64,000 nt of DNA from Chitinophaga sp. HK235 (GCF_018255755.1 NZ_CP073766.1:6880501-6944500); one strand, 5' to 3'. Numbered from the stretch's first letter, positions 8,818 through 16,886 are shown. The notes: a model not told the origin generated them from the sequence alone. Translations and numbers: made by a program.

Positions 8818-9121
8818 GGGAAAAAAATAATTTAAGAGCGGTTAAAAATTGCACGCAAAATTAACTAAAAACAACAAGTTTTTAAATTAATTAGTAAAGA
8901 TATAGATAGATTTTTACCCCCCTTCCTGCGGGAGAAATATATCCGGCGGATTGGATCACACCTTTAAAAGAATTGTTAAAAATTATTATATTAAATTTTG
9001 GACCGCTGTAAGTATTGCCCGGCTCCTCCTGTCTGTAACCAGCCACCCTGTTAAAATAGAGCAGCTAAAACCGTTGTTTGTCGTCCTTGTTTTTCCGCCC
9101 GGAATTCGATACATTTGGAAC
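8818..9121. promoter_or_regulatory. Divergent promoter region acn / pspC
   Basis: No gene seen. On the minus strand a TAATTTTG -7 box (8863 to 8856) precedes acn. On the plus strand a complete TTG-N20-TACATTTG promoter precedes the PspC gene. The rest is AT-rich without clear repeats. Confidence 0.5.
9087..9117 (+). promoter_or_regulatory. Bacteroidota-type promoter of the pspC-like gene
   Basis: TTG (9087-9089), 20 bases, TACATTTG (9110-9117). The ATG at 9122 starts only four bases after the -7 box, so the transcript is probably leaderless. Confidence 0.6.
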
Positions 9122-9343
9122 ATGAACCGGATAAAAGACTTTTTGGAATGGAAGGCCTTCGGTGTATGTGCTGCTATCGGGGATAAACTCGGTGTTGCCA
9201 CTTCCCGGATCCGCATCTTTTTCATTTATGCCACCTTCCTCGCGATGGGGTCCCCACTCATCGTTTATATGATCCTCGCTTTCTGGGTAAATATGAAAAA
9301 CTATATCCAGAACGCAAGGAGAAATCCACTACGCTACTTATAA
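9122..9343 (+). CDS. PspC-domain small membrane protein (73 aa)
   Basis: A minimal PspC-type protein. It opens with MNRIKDFLEWKAFGVCAAIGD, where the FGVCAAIGDKLG segment corresponds to the PspC GVCGGLA-like motif, followed by IRIFFIYATFLAMGSPLIVYMILAFW, one long membrane hairpin or two short helices. Family members are linked to envelope stress and membrane integrity; no pspA or other psp genes are nearby. The ATG at 9122 is preferred over the upstream frame start at 8951 because a full promoter lies just before it. It may act as a membrane-associated regulator, but this cannot be told from sequence. Confidence 0.8.
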   Translation: MNRIKDFLEWKAFGVCAAIGDKLGVATSRIRIFFIYATFLAMGSPLIVYMILAFWVNMKNYIQNARRNPLRYL

Positions 9344-9466
9344 CTGATCTGTACCAGCACAATACTGTAAAGCCCCTTTCCTGTTTTTAAGAGAGAAGGA
9401 GAGATGTGCCTGCGCGGATAATAAACCGAAATAATATTCCAGCCTTTAAAGGCATTAAAAAAACAA

Positions 9467-9502
9467 AGAGGAGATCACCGGGATCACCCGGAAATCTCCT
9501 CT
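9467..9502. terminator. Bidirectional terminator
   Basis: Outer arms 9467-9475 and 9494-9502 pair perfectly, and an inner CCGGG/CCCGG stem (9478-9482, 9487-9491) caps the structure. It separates the convergent pspC-like gene and the gene at 9525. Confidence 0.7.
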
Positions 9503-9524
9503 CTGTCTATATTTTGCCCGGATG

Positions 9525-9932
9525 TTATTCCAGGTGGAAATTAGTCATTCCGTGATAATGGTTTTGCAACTCATTCAGTGTAATGGGCGCATTCAGGTTC
9601 CGGGTTTCATCCCGGTAATGCAGCTGCATCAGCGGTTTGTTGCCCGTTTCAAACATACGGACAGAGAACGGGCCTCTGACGTACACCTTGCCCTTGCCAC
9701 CACCAGACTGCGAATTGTCCAGATGAAACTGTAGTTTCAGTAACATGGCTTCGTCCAACGGAATGGAGTACAGGTTGTCCAGATCATACCAGAACTCATT
9801 CGTGTTGTTATCAGTGGCAACAAGCACTTTTTTGTCCTCATGATCTACCTGCAGAATCTTCCCCGGTTTCTCTACACCTCCATAATTGGTAATCACCGTA
9901 TCTCCGGTTTTTAAATGGTGTAAACTGATCAT
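9525..9932 (-). CDS. Conserved hypothetical protein (135 aa)
   Basis: Not recognised as a named family. A soluble protein with no signal peptide or membrane segment. The N-terminal half (HHLKTGDTVITNYGGVEKPGKILQVDHEDKKVLVATD) looks like a small beta-barrel of SH3/KOW type, with the glycine-rich turn expected of such folds. A Gly-rich linker (SQSGGGKGKVYVRG) joins it to a C-terminal beta/helix segment ending in HGMTNFHLE. The gene stands alone between a terminator and kdsA, on the same strand as kdsA, and lies about 70 bases downstream of it. Confidence 0.6.
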   Translation of the reverse strand: MISLHHLKTGDTVITNYGGVEKPGKILQVDHEDKKVLVATDNNTNEFWYDLDNLYSIPLDEAMLLKLQFHLDNSQSGGGKGKVYVRGPFSVRMFETGNKPLMQLHYRDETRNLNAPITLNELQNHYHGMTNFHLE

Positions 9933-10005
9933 AGCGAGTTGTTTTTTGGTGTTGTATGAATTTACATAAATCGATCCAAAACAACAAGGACGCAGCTGAT
10001 CGTTA

Positions 10006-10827
10006 TTACAATTTAATCGCCACTTTTCTCAGTTCTACCAGTTTCTCCAGCAGCTCTTCGAGCAGGTCGAGGCGCAGCATGTTGGCTCCATCAGATTTAG
10101 CATTAGCCGGGTCCGGGTGGGTTTCGATAAACAGACCATCAGCTCCGGTAGCGATAGCTGCTTTGGCGATAGTGCTGATCATCTGCGGGTTGCCACCGGT
10201 AACACCGCTGGTCTGGTTAGGCTGCTGCAGCGAGTGCGTACAGTCCATCACCACCGGATGACCGAAATGTTTCATCACCGGGATATTGCGGTAGTCTACT
10301 ACCAGGTCCTGATAACCGAAGGTAGTACCTCTTTCGGTCAGCATAATATGTTCATTGCCGGCACCCTTGATTTTTTCAACGGCAAACTTCATGGATTCGC
10401 CGCTGAGGAACTGGCCTTTTTTTACGTTCACTACTTTGCCTGTTTCTGCAGCTGCCACCAGGATGTCTGTCTGACGACACAGGAAGGCAGGTATCTGTAA
10501 CACATCTACGTAAGCAGCTGCCATAGCGGCTTCGGCTGCAGAGTGAATGTCGGAGGTAACCGGCACATTAAAGGTTTTACCTATTTTATGCAACAGCTCC
10601 AGCCCTTCCACATCGCCAATACCTGTAAAAGAGTGTACACTGGTACGGTTGGCCTTGCGGTAAGAGGCCTTAAAAACATAAGGTATAGCAAGCCGTTTGC
10701 AGATACCGGAAACCTTCTCTGCTACGGTCATCAGCAACTCTTCTTCTTCAATTACACAAGGGCCTGCAATCAGGAAGAAATTCTCCGGATTGTACTGTTC
10801 TTTGAACAATGATTTTAAATGCTTCAT
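10006..10827 (-). CDS. kdsA: 3-deoxy-8-phosphooctulonate synthase (metal-dependent type)
   Basis: Condenses phosphoenolpyruvate and D-arabinose 5-phosphate to Kdo-8-phosphate for lipopolysaccharide inner core. The TIM-barrel motifs are intact: KASYRKANRTSVHSF, IPAFLCRQTDIL, NVKKGQFLSGE and TERGTTFGYQDLVVDYR. Four residues matching the metal ligands of the Aquifex-type enzyme are visible: Cys24 in AGPC, His in DCTHSLQ, Glu in FIETHPDP and Asp in KSDGAN. This places it in the metal-dependent class rather than the E. coli class, which has Asn at the Cys position. Length 273 aa is normal. Confidence 0.95.
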   Translation of the reverse strand: MKHLKSLFKEQYNPENFFLIAGPCVIEEEELLMTVAEKVSGICKRLAIPYVFKASYRKANRTSVHSFTGIGDVEGLELLHKIGKTFNVPVTSDIHSAAEAAMAAAYVDVLQIPAFLCRQTDILVAAAETGKVVNVKKGQFLSGESMKFAVEKIKGAGNEHIMLTERGTTFGYQDLVVDYRNIPVMKHFGHPVVMDCTHSLQQPNQTSGVTGGNPQMISTIAKAAIATGADGLFIETHPDPANAKSDGANMLRLDLLEELLEKLVELRKVAIKL

Positions 10828-10859
10828 AATTTATAACTATTGGGTCACTAATCGAAATG

Positions 10860-10942
10860 CAAAGATAGTCTTTCCCTGTATTAACAGGGAGCCGTCAATC
10901 TCCATTCCTGTAATATGAAAAGTTAAAATTGTCATACTTTTG
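10860..10942. promoter_or_regulatory. Divergent promoters of kdsA and the threonine dehydrogenase gene
   Basis: A TATCTTTG box on the minus strand (10867 to 10860) serves kdsA. A TACTTTTG box on the plus strand (10935-10942) serves the dehydrogenase gene, leaving a leader of about 130 bases. Between them, arms 10873-10879 and 10884-10890 form a 7-bp palindrome with a 4-base loop, a possible operator. No clear -33 elements. Confidence 0.45.
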
Positions 10943-11077
10943 TAATCCGCCATTGGAAAGTTCTCTCATGGTTGTTTTTATTGTTATGGCATTGTCATGC
11001 GAATGAGCAGGCAGTGCGGAAATATCGCCGAACCTGTTAATATTACGCTCTCAAATTATAGCTTACAATTTTCGTGT

Positions 11078-12016
11078 ATGAAGAAAGATAAGATCCTGGT
11101 TATTGGTGCCTGCGGACAAATAGGCGTGGAGCTGACCCTGGCGTTAAGGAAAATGTATGGAGATGCCAACGTACTGGCATCAGATCTCCGGGAGGAACAT
11201 GATCTGCTGAAAGGAACAGGGCCTTATGTGTCCCTGGACGTGATGAACAAGGAAATGCTGCACGTACTCGTGATCCGGCACAATATCACCCAGATCTACC
11301 TGCTGGCGGCCATCCTGTCTGCTACCGGTGAAAAAAATCCGCTGCTGGCATGGCATATCAATATGCAAAGTCTGCTCAACGTACTCGATATCGCCAAAGA
11401 GGAAAATATTGATAAAGTATACTGGCCCAGCTCTATTGCGGTGTTCGGTCCTAACTCCCCGATGATGGAAACACCTCAGCACACCATCATCGAGCCTACC
11501 ACCATTTACGGTATCAGCAAATTTGCCGGCGAACGCTGGTGTGAATACTACAACCACCGCTATGGCGTGGATGTAAGAAGCCTCCGCTACCCCGGTCTGA
11601 TCAGCTACAAATCTGCTCCAGGTGGTGGTACTACCGACTATGCGGTGGAAATCTTCCACGAAGCCAAGGAACGCCAGGAATACACCAGCTTCCTGTCTGA
11701 AGATACCTACCTGCCCATGATGTACATGCCCGACGCTATCCGCGCCACCATCGAACTCATGGAAGCCGATGCCTCCAAAATAACGGTTCGTTCTGCCTAC
11801 AATCTCTCCGGCATGAGTTTCTCACCTAAAGAGATCGCAGCGGAAATCAAAAAACATATCCCCGACTTCACCATCAGCTACGAGCCGGACTATCGTCAGC
11901 AAATCGCCGACGGCTGGCCTAACAGCATGGATGACAGCCGCGCCCGCGCCGATTGGGGCTGGAAACACGAGTATGATCTGGCGAAGATGACCGCCGACAT
12001 GCTCCAGAACATATAA
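11078..12016 (+). CDS. tdh: L-threonine 3-dehydrogenase, short-chain (epimerase-like) type
   Basis: An NAD-dependent extended short-chain dehydrogenase of 312 aa, close in motif content to the UDP-galactose-4-epimerase-like threonine dehydrogenases, which oxidise L-threonine to 2-amino-3-ketobutyrate. Visible are the Rossmann motif GACGQIG (residues 10-16), LLAAILSATGEKNP, PSSIAVFGP, the catalytic YGISK (YxxxK), and the subfamily signatures RSLRYPGLIS, PGGGTTDYAVEIF and LPMMYMPDA. Upstream codons to 10997 are open but lack family similarity, so the ATG at 11078 is chosen. No kbl (2-amino-3-ketobutyrate ligase) gene is adjacent, so a different sugar-nucleotide substrate is a minor possibility. 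Confidence 0.85.
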   Translation: MKKDKILVIGACGQIGVELTLALRKMYGDANVLASDLREEHDLLKGTGPYVSLDVMNKEMLHVLVIRHNITQIYLLAAILSATGEKNPLLAWHINMQSLLNVLDIAKEENIDKVYWPSSIAVFGPNSPMMETPQHTIIEPTTIYGISKFAGERWCEYYNHRYGVDVRSLRYPGLISYKSAPGGGTTDYAVEIFHEAKERQEYTSFLSEDTYLPMMYMPDAIRATIELMEADASKITVRSAYNLSGMSFSPKEIAAEIKKHIPDFTISYEPDYRQQIADGWPNSMDDSRARADWGWKHEYDLAKMTADMLQNI

Positions 12017-12029
12017 CGCTGATGCATGT

Positions 12030-12250
12030 GAACTGTGATGCATGTGATTTTTCTGATGCTCCTGATTTTTGACAACAATAAATTTTGCTGACGCTTTTGT
12101 TAAGCCAGCATGTTTGATTTGAGTATAATAAATGAAGGCCCGTTGATTTTCTCAACGGGCCTTTTGTTTTCTCTACTACTTTATCTGTATCAGCTGTTCA
12201 TCTTCAATAGCTGTCAATCTCCGCTCATCAGGAGAATCAAAAGTATCATA
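12030..12250. repeat. Convergent-gene intergenic cassette, copy 2
   Basis: The left part (12030-12066) matches copy 1 (2465-2501) at 32 of 37 positions. The right part (about 12208-12250), read in reverse complement, contains the same CTCCTGATGAGCGGAGATTGA-like core found in the copy-1 right arm. The cassette spans the whole gap between the tdh and cysN stop codons and brackets a terminator hairpin of unrelated sequence. Confidence 0.65.
12135..12163. terminator. Terminator at the centre of cassette copy 2
   Basis: Twelve-bp perfect stem (12135-12146 and 12152-12163) with a 5-base loop, followed on the plus strand by a T-rich run (TTTTGTTTTCTCT). On the minus strand the run is weaker. Confidence 0.85.
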
Positions 12251-13498
12251 CTAAATCACCGTTCCGACAGCTACAGTAGTATTATTAAACTCATCTATCA
12301 GTATAAACGCACCATTGGCGGGGTTTTCCTGATAAAGGTCAACAAAGATGGGTGCAGCGGTTTTAAGCGTGATTTTTCCGATATCGTTTAATCCCATTTC
12401 TTTTTTATCGGTCACTTCCTGGTAGCTGGTAACATCGGTGACGAAGTGGAGCTGTTGTACTTTGGCTTTCACACGGTTTATACCGTGTTGCAGCAGGTAT
12501 GTTTTGCCTACAGTGAGTTTTTGCTGGTCCATCCAGCAGATGTAGGCGGATATTTCTTTCCGTTGCTCGGGAACGTTGTCTGTTTTCACGAGCATGTTGC
12601 CTCTGCTGCTGTCAATTTCGTCTTCGAGGGTGATGACAACGCTTTCGCGTGCATGCGTGGTAGTCAGTTGTTTCTCGAACTGCTCAATGGTTTTGATTTT
12701 GCTTTTCTGGCCGGAGGGCAGGGAGATGATTTCATCGCCTACACTAAAATGACCGCTGGTCACTTTGCCGGCAAAACCACGGAAGTCGTGGTGGGCGGCT
12801 GTTTTCGGGCGGATCACGCTTTGTATCGGGAAACGGGCCGGATGGCGGCTGTCCTGGTGGTCGAAGGAAACCTGTTCCAGGTATTCCAGCAGGGCAGGGC
12901 CTTCGTACCAGTTGATAGCACCGGTATGGGAAGCCACGTTTTCGCCATGCAGGGAAGAGATGGGAATAAACTTCACTTCCTGGCCTTTGAAGGCGGAGTT
13001 CTCGAGCAACTGCTGGAAGTCTTCCACGATCTGGTTGAAGCGGGCTTCGCTGTAATCTACCAGGTCCATTTTGTTGACACATACTACCAGGTAGGGGATG
13101 CGCAGCAGGCTGGCGATGAAGAAGTGACGGTGTGTCTGTTCTACAATGCCTTTGCGGGCATCTATGAGTATCAGGGATACCTGTGCGTTAGACGCGCCGG
13201 TCACCATGTTACGGGTGTATTCGATGTGGCCGGGGGTATCTGCGATGATATATTTACGGGTAGGGGTGGAGAAGTAGATATGCGCCACGTCGATGGTGAT
13301 GCCTTGTTCTCTTTCAGCTACGAGGCCGTCTGTCAGCAATGACAGATCAGTGAAGTCAAGTCCCTTGCGTTTGCTGGCCGCATGGAGCGCTTCCATTTTA
13401 TCCTGGGGGATAGAGTTGGTGTCGTATAAAAGACGGCCGATCAATGTACTTTTACCATCATCCACACTACCGGAAGTGGCTATACGTAAAACCTCCAT
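12251..13498 (-). CDS. cysN: Sulfate adenylyltransferase subunit 1 (GTPase)
   Basis: GTP-hydrolysing subunit of ATP sulfurylase; it drives formation of adenosine 5'-phosphosulfate from sulfate by CysD. The EF-Tu-like G motifs are visible: G1 GSVDDGKST (residues 10-18), G3 DTPGHIEYTRNM and G4 NKMD, followed by two beta-barrel domains. At 415 aa the protein lacks the C-terminal APS kinase fusion (CysC) seen in some relatives. It is the last gene of cysH-cysD-cysN, 32 bases after cysD. The C-terminal part ends normally just before the intergenic cassette. Confidence 0.95.
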   Translation of the reverse strand: MEVLRIATSGSVDDGKSTLIGRLLYDTNSIPQDKMEALHAASKRKGLDFTDLSLLTDGLVAEREQGITIDVAHIYFSTPTRKYIIADTPGHIEYTRNMVTGASNAQVSLILIDARKGIVEQTHRHFFIASLLRIPYLVVCVNKMDLVDYSEARFNQIVEDFQQLLENSAFKGQEVKFIPISSLHGENVASHTGAINWYEGPALLEYLEQVSFDHQDSRHPARFPIQSVIRPKTAAHHDFRGFAGKVTSGHFSVGDEIISLPSGQKSKIKTIEQFEKQLTTTHARESVVITLEDEIDSSRGNMLVKTDNVPEQRKEISAYICWMDQQKLTVGKTYLLQHGINRVKAKVQQLHFVTDVTSYQEVTDKKEMGLNDIGKITLKTAAPIFVDLYQENPANGAFILIDEFNNTTVAVGTVI

Positions 13499-13530
13499 AT
13501 TATTAAGCTTTATGCTGTAAAAAGTAAATG

Positions 13531-14439
13531 TTAAAAATAGCCTGCCTGTTTTCTCTTTTCCATGGCGGCTTCTGAGCGTTTGTCGTCGATACGGGCGCCG
13601 CGTTCGGAGATTTTAGCTTCCATGATTTCGGCGATGATATCTTCCAGTTGATCTGCTTCGGAGATAACGGCAGCGGTACAGGTCATGTCCCCTACGGTGC
13701 GGAAGCGTACTTTCTGGCGGTAAGGTACTTCATCGTCGGTAGTATTGAGATAAGGTGAATAAGGCCAGTAGAGCCCGTCACGCTCGATAATCTCTCTTTC
13801 GTGGGCGAAGTAGATAGAAGGTATTTCCAGCTTTTCGCGGCGGATGTAGTTCCATACGTCCAGTTCGGTCCAGTTGGAGATGGGGAATACACGTACGTTT
13901 TCGCCGATGTTGATTTTTCCGTTGAGCATATCAAATAGTTCGGGGCGTTGCATTTTGGCGTTCCATTGGCCAAATTCATCGCGTACGGAGAATATTCTTT
14001 CTTTGGCGCGGGCTTTTTCTTCATCACGGCGGGCGCCTCCGATGCAGGCATCAAATTTACCTTCTTCGATGGCATCGAGGAGGGTAACGGTTTGCAGCGC
14101 GTTGCGGCTGGCGTATTTACCGGTTTCTTCCTGTACTTTACCCTGGTCTATGCTGTCCTGTACGTTGCGGACAATCAGATCGAGGCCCAGGCTGTTGACC
14201 AGCCAGTCGCGGAACTGGATCGTTTCCGGGAAGTTGTGGCCGGTGTCTACGTGTAAAAGGGCGAAAGGTACTTTCCCCGGATAAAATGCTTTCTGGGCCA
14301 GTCTTACCAGGGTAATAGAGTCTTTACCACCAGAGAAGAGCAGTACGGGTTTCTCGAACTGGGCGGCTGTTTCCCTTAATATGTATATGGCTTCATCTTC
14401 CAGTGCCTGTGGAAATTCCCAATTTATTTTGTTAGTCAT
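13531..14439 (-). CDS. cysD: Sulfate adenylyltransferase subunit 2
   Basis: Catalytic subunit of ATP sulfurylase that adenylates sulfate to APS, paired with CysN. It is an N-type ATP pyrophosphatase: the PP-loop SGGKDSITLV lies at about residues 37-46, followed by HVDTGHNFPETIQFRDW and the conserved CIGGARRDEEKARAKERIFS. The C-terminal RFRTVGDMTCTAAVISEA is typical. The frame extends to a TTG at 14448, but the ATG at 14439 gives 302 aa, the usual length. Cotranscribed with cysH upstream (36-base gap) and cysN downstream. Confidence 0.95.
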   Translation of the reverse strand: MTNKINWEFPQALEDEAIYILRETAAQFEKPVLLFSGGKDSITLVRLAQKAFYPGKVPFALLHVDTGHNFPETIQFRDWLVNSLGLDLIVRNVQDSIDQGKVQEETGKYASRNALQTVTLLDAIEEGKFDACIGGARRDEEKARAKERIFSVRDEFGQWNAKMQRPELFDMLNGKINIGENVRVFPISNWTELDVWNYIRREKLEIPSIYFAHEREIIERDGLYWPYSPYLNTTDDEVPYRQKVRFRTVGDMTCTAAVISEADQLEDIIAEIMEAKISERGARIDDKRSEAAMEKRKQAGYF

Positions 14440-14475
14440 GGATGACAATGATTTAAGATTGCAAAGGCTGTTTGT

Positions 14476-15159
14476 TTATCCGTGCAGGCCGCATTCCTTA
14501 TGCGACGCTTCCCACCACCACCGGCCGGCGCGCGGATGTTCTCCCGGCTCGATGGCGCGTGTACAGGGTGCACAACCGATGCTGATGAAGCCTTTGTCGT
14601 GCAGTTTATTATAGGGGACTTTGTGTTTGGAGAGGTAATCCAGCACCTCATCAAATCCCCAGTGGATGAGCGGATTGTACTTATAAAGATGCCGTTGCTC
14701 ATCCCATTCCAGGGTCTGCATATCGTGGCGGTTTTCGGATTGTTCGGCACGTAAACCGGTGATCCATACTTTCACACCTTCCAGCGCTCTGTTGAGGGGC
14801 ACTACCTTACGGATGCCACAGCACTGTTTGCGGTTTTCCACCGATTCGTAAAAGCTGTTGGGGCCCTTTTCGGAAACCAGCTTTTCCACGGCTGCCGTGT
14901 CGGGGTAATATACTTCAACCGGCTGCTTATAACGGGAAAGGGTAAGGTCCATCACGTCGTAGGTCTCCTGGAACAGGCGGCCTGTGTCCAGTGTGAATAC
15001 CCTGACGGGTAAATGGTGACGCCAGATAATATCGGCGATGACCTGGTCTTCCTGGCCAAAGGAAGTGGAAAACGCCACAGCGCCCGGATACTGCTCCAGC
15101 AGATACTGTATGGCTTCTTCCACGGGCTTGTTGGCCAGTGCGGTGGTAATGTCTGTCAT
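14476..15159 (-). CDS. cysH: Assimilatory adenylylsulfate (APS/PAPS) reductase
   Basis: Reduces activated sulfate to sulfite with thioredoxin as donor. It carries the CC...CxxC cluster pattern (Cys113-Cys114 and Cys196/Cys199), which binds a [4Fe-4S] cluster and marks APS-reducing enzymes, plus the C-terminal KECGLHG with the catalytic cysteine (Cys223). The PP-loop-like STSFGQEDQV near residue 31 binds the adenylyl group. Absence of an APS kinase gene nearby agrees with direct APS reduction. A start at 15201 is open in frame but lies inside a leader hairpin; the ATG at 15159 gives 227 aa. Confidence 0.92.
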   Translation of the reverse strand: MTDITTALANKPVEEAIQYLLEQYPGAVAFSTSFGQEDQVIADIIWRHHLPVRVFTLDTGRLFQETYDVMDLTLSRYKQPVEVYYPDTAAVEKLVSEKGPNSFYESVENRKQCCGIRKVVPLNRALEGVKVWITGLRAEQSENRHDMQTLEWDEQRHLYKYNPLIHWGFDEVLDYLSKHKVPYNKLHDKGFISIGCAPCTRAIEPGEHPRAGRWWWEASHKECGLHG

Positions 15160-15194
15160 GTAATCTTCCTTAAAGATAAATGCCTTGTGCCAGC

Positions 15195-15214
15195 GCATCA
15201 CTTTTCAGTGATGC
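15195..15214 (-). promoter_or_regulatory. Leader hairpin upstream of cysH
   Basis: On the minus strand, a perfect 8-bp stem closed by a GAAA (GNRA) tetraloop, 36 bases before the cysH ATG and just downstream of a -7 box. It may be an mRNA stability or regulatory element. It does not resemble a SAM riboswitch. Confidence 0.4.
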
Positions 15215-15221
15215 CGTACAA

Positions 15222-15229
15222 CAAAAATA
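15222..15229 (-). promoter_or_regulatory. Candidate -7 box (TATTTTTG) of the cysHDN operon
   Basis: A match to TAnnTTTG read on the minus strand, about 62 bases before the cysH ATG. No exact -33 TTG at the expected spacing. Confidence 0.45.
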
Positions 15230-15502
15230 CATAAAACCTATAAAAAAGATAGACTATTGCATCAAAAAATTGTGGGTTTTGCGGGAAGTCGCTATGGGTG
15301 CGCTTTCTCAAAGAAATGGCACTGCAGGGAAAGGACAGGTATCTTGTTAAGCGGATTAAAAGCGGACCATATCAGAGGATATCAATCATTTATCCACGAC
15401 CGTGGCGCTTATCAGCATCGTTGTAAAACTTGCTGTGGCTGCTGTTTTCCGGTCATCCTTCAGGATCAGCATTGCTTTGTGGCAGGGCATCCTGCAAAAA
15501 AA
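15230..15502. other. Intergenic, no gene seen (cysH upstream region)
   Basis: About 270 bases between the cysH promoter and the Rrf2-gene terminator. The open frames on the plus strand have no recognisable protein features. It may hold upstream regulator sites for cysH, but no clear palindrome is seen. Confidence 0.4.
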
Positions 15503-15525
15503 GCCGGCTGGATATACCAGCCGGC
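15503..15525 (-). terminator. Terminator of the Rrf2-family gene
   Basis: Nine-bp GC-rich perfect stem (15503-15511 and 15517-15525), 5-base loop, followed on the minus strand by six T residues. Confidence 0.9.
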
Positions 15526-15551
15526 CTGATAGTTTTACCCGAAAGCGCCGT

Positions 15552-15971
15552 TTATACGTTGCGGGTAAGAATGTCTTTCAGTGTTTTAGTCTCCAGCAGC
15601 TTCAGGGTAGCGTCCCTTACCTTGCTCATCACTTCATGGAGGCCACATACCGCTTCATCACGACAGTTCTCACAGCGCTCATAGTAGTTGAGGCTCACGC
15701 AGGGCAGCAGGGCGATAGGCCCATCCAGCAAACGGATAATTTTGGCCAGCGCGATCTCTTTAGGAGGCTTCATCAGATAATATCCGCCGCCTTTTCCTTT
15801 TTTACTGCCCAGAATACCGGCATTCTTCAATTCCAACAGGATATTCTCCAGGAACTTGATGGATATGTTTTTCTCCTGCGCAATTTCGGAGATCAGGATA
15901 GGTCCTTTATCAATGTTTTCTGCCAGATGAATGAGTGCGTGAAATGCGTATTGTGTTTTCTTAGATAACAT
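15552..15971 (-). CDS. Rrf2-family transcriptional regulator
   Basis: A winged-helix regulator of 139 aa. The N-terminus MLSKKTQYAFHALIHLAE and the recognition helix region ISIKFLENILLELKNAGIL followed by GSKKGKGGGYYL are diagnostic of Rrf2. Four cysteines (91, 100, 103, 109) and His112 are placed like the Fe-S ligand region of IscR (Cys92/98/104 and His107), so cluster binding is possible. The position upstream of cysHDN, on the same strand, suggests control of sulfur assimilation as for CymR-type regulators (inference). Its promoter overlaps a palindrome suited to autoregulation. Confidence 0.92.
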   Translation of the reverse strand: MLSKKTQYAFHALIHLAENIDKGPILISEIAQEKNISIKFLENILLELKNAGILGSKKGKGGGYYLMKPPKEIALAKIIRLLDGPIALLPCVSLNYYERCENCRDEAVCGLHEVMSKVRDATLKLLETKTLKDILTRNV

Positions 15972-16020
15972 ACTGACTTATTTGCATCCCTGGGATGACT
16001 CTATCGGTGTTGCAATGAAC

Positions 16021-16063
16021 ATATTTGACACAACAAATATAAGCTCTTCTTTTCAGTTTCAAA
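16021..16063 (-). promoter_or_regulatory. Promoter and palindromic operator of the Rrf2 gene
   Basis: On the minus strand: -33 TTTG (16063 to 16060), 18 bases, -7 TATATTTG (16041 to 16034), the best promoter match in this part of the window. A perfect 7-bp palindrome, ATATTTG-N6-CAAATAT (16021-16040), overlaps the -7 box, so a dimeric repressor bound there would block transcription. Confidence 0.7.
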
Positions 16064-16130
16064 TTTCAGCGGCCAGGGTGTCGTGGAACAGGAATTTTTA
16101 TTAACTGATTTTCAATTAGTTGTGTGATGT

Positions 16131-16847
16131 CTACAGATTCAGCACATCCCGCATGGTAAATACACCTGTTTTCCCTTTCAGCCATTCTGCGGCTACCACA
16201 GCACCGGCAGCAAATCCTTCCCGGGAATGGGCGGTATGCGTAATGGTGATATCGTCGATAGGCGAAGTATAGGTGATGGTATGTGTACCGGGAGCGGGAT
16301 CTATCCTTTTGGAGATGATGGACAGGGTATCAGCCTGATGGCTTTCTTCGTTTATCCATGCGGTTTTCCGGGTTACGGAAGACATCAGTTGTTCTGCCAG
16401 TGTAAGGGCAGTACCACTGGGTGCGTCTTTTTTCTGGGTATGGTGGATTTCTTCCATCCATACATCGTATTGAGGCTGGGATGCCATGAGGGCAGCCAGT
16501 TTTTTGTTCACTTCGAAGAAAATGTTCACGCCGATGCTGAAGTTGGTGGCATGTAAAAAAGCATGCTGGCCTTTTTTACACAGGGCTTCTACCTCGGGCA
16601 GTTTATCCAGCCAGCCGGTAGTACCGCTAACAACGGGCACATTGGCTTCGAAACATTTCCGGATGTTATGATAGGCCGTTTCCGGTGTCGTGAATTCAAT
16701 GGCCACATCTGCCTGACCCAGGTGTTCCTTTTCCAGCAGGTGCTGGCTGTCGTGATCTACTCTGAGTATAACCTCATGACCTTTGGCGGTGGCAATGGCA
16801 TCAATGGCTTTGCCCATTTTACCATATCCTATAAGTGCTATTTTCAT
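16131..16847 (-). CDS. dapB: 4-hydroxy-tetrahydrodipicolinate reductase
   Basis: NAD(P)H-dependent reductase of the lysine/diaminopimelate pathway, feeding peptidoglycan synthesis. GYGKMGKAI near the N-terminus is the nucleotide-binding motif, VVSGTTGW lies in the linker, and the catalytic EIHHTQKKDAPSGTAL supplies the His-His-Lys substrate residues. At 238 aa it is a little shorter than the E. coli enzyme (273), as is usual in Bacteroidota. It follows the DUF5683 gene by 39 bases. The conserved order parA-parB-DUF5683-dapB places it in a chromosomal housekeeping cluster. Confidence 0.95.
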   Translation of the reverse strand: MKIALIGYGKMGKAIDAIATAKGHEVILRVDHDSQHLLEKEHLGQADVAIEFTTPETAYHNIRKCFEANVPVVSGTTGWLDKLPEVEALCKKGQHAFLHATNFSIGVNIFFEVNKKLAALMASQPQYDVWMEEIHHTQKKDAPSGTALTLAEQLMSSVTRKTAWINEESHQADTLSIISKRIDPAPGTHTITYTSPIDDITITHTAHSREGFAAGAVVAAEWLKGKTGVFTMRDVLNL

Positions 16848-16886
16848 GACCCTTGGTTGTTATTTTTTGATAGATGGAGAGATGAA

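Noticed and set aside
8951..9121. N-terminal extension of the pspC-like protein
   Set aside because: It would cover a full promoter and adds no family-like sequence.
12744..13082. Frames within cysN on either strand
   Set aside because: High-GC shadow frames of a well-identified gene.
15257..15529. A 90-codon plus-strand frame between the cysH and Rrf2 genes
   Set aside because: It has no recognisable protein features and runs through the Rrf2 terminator.
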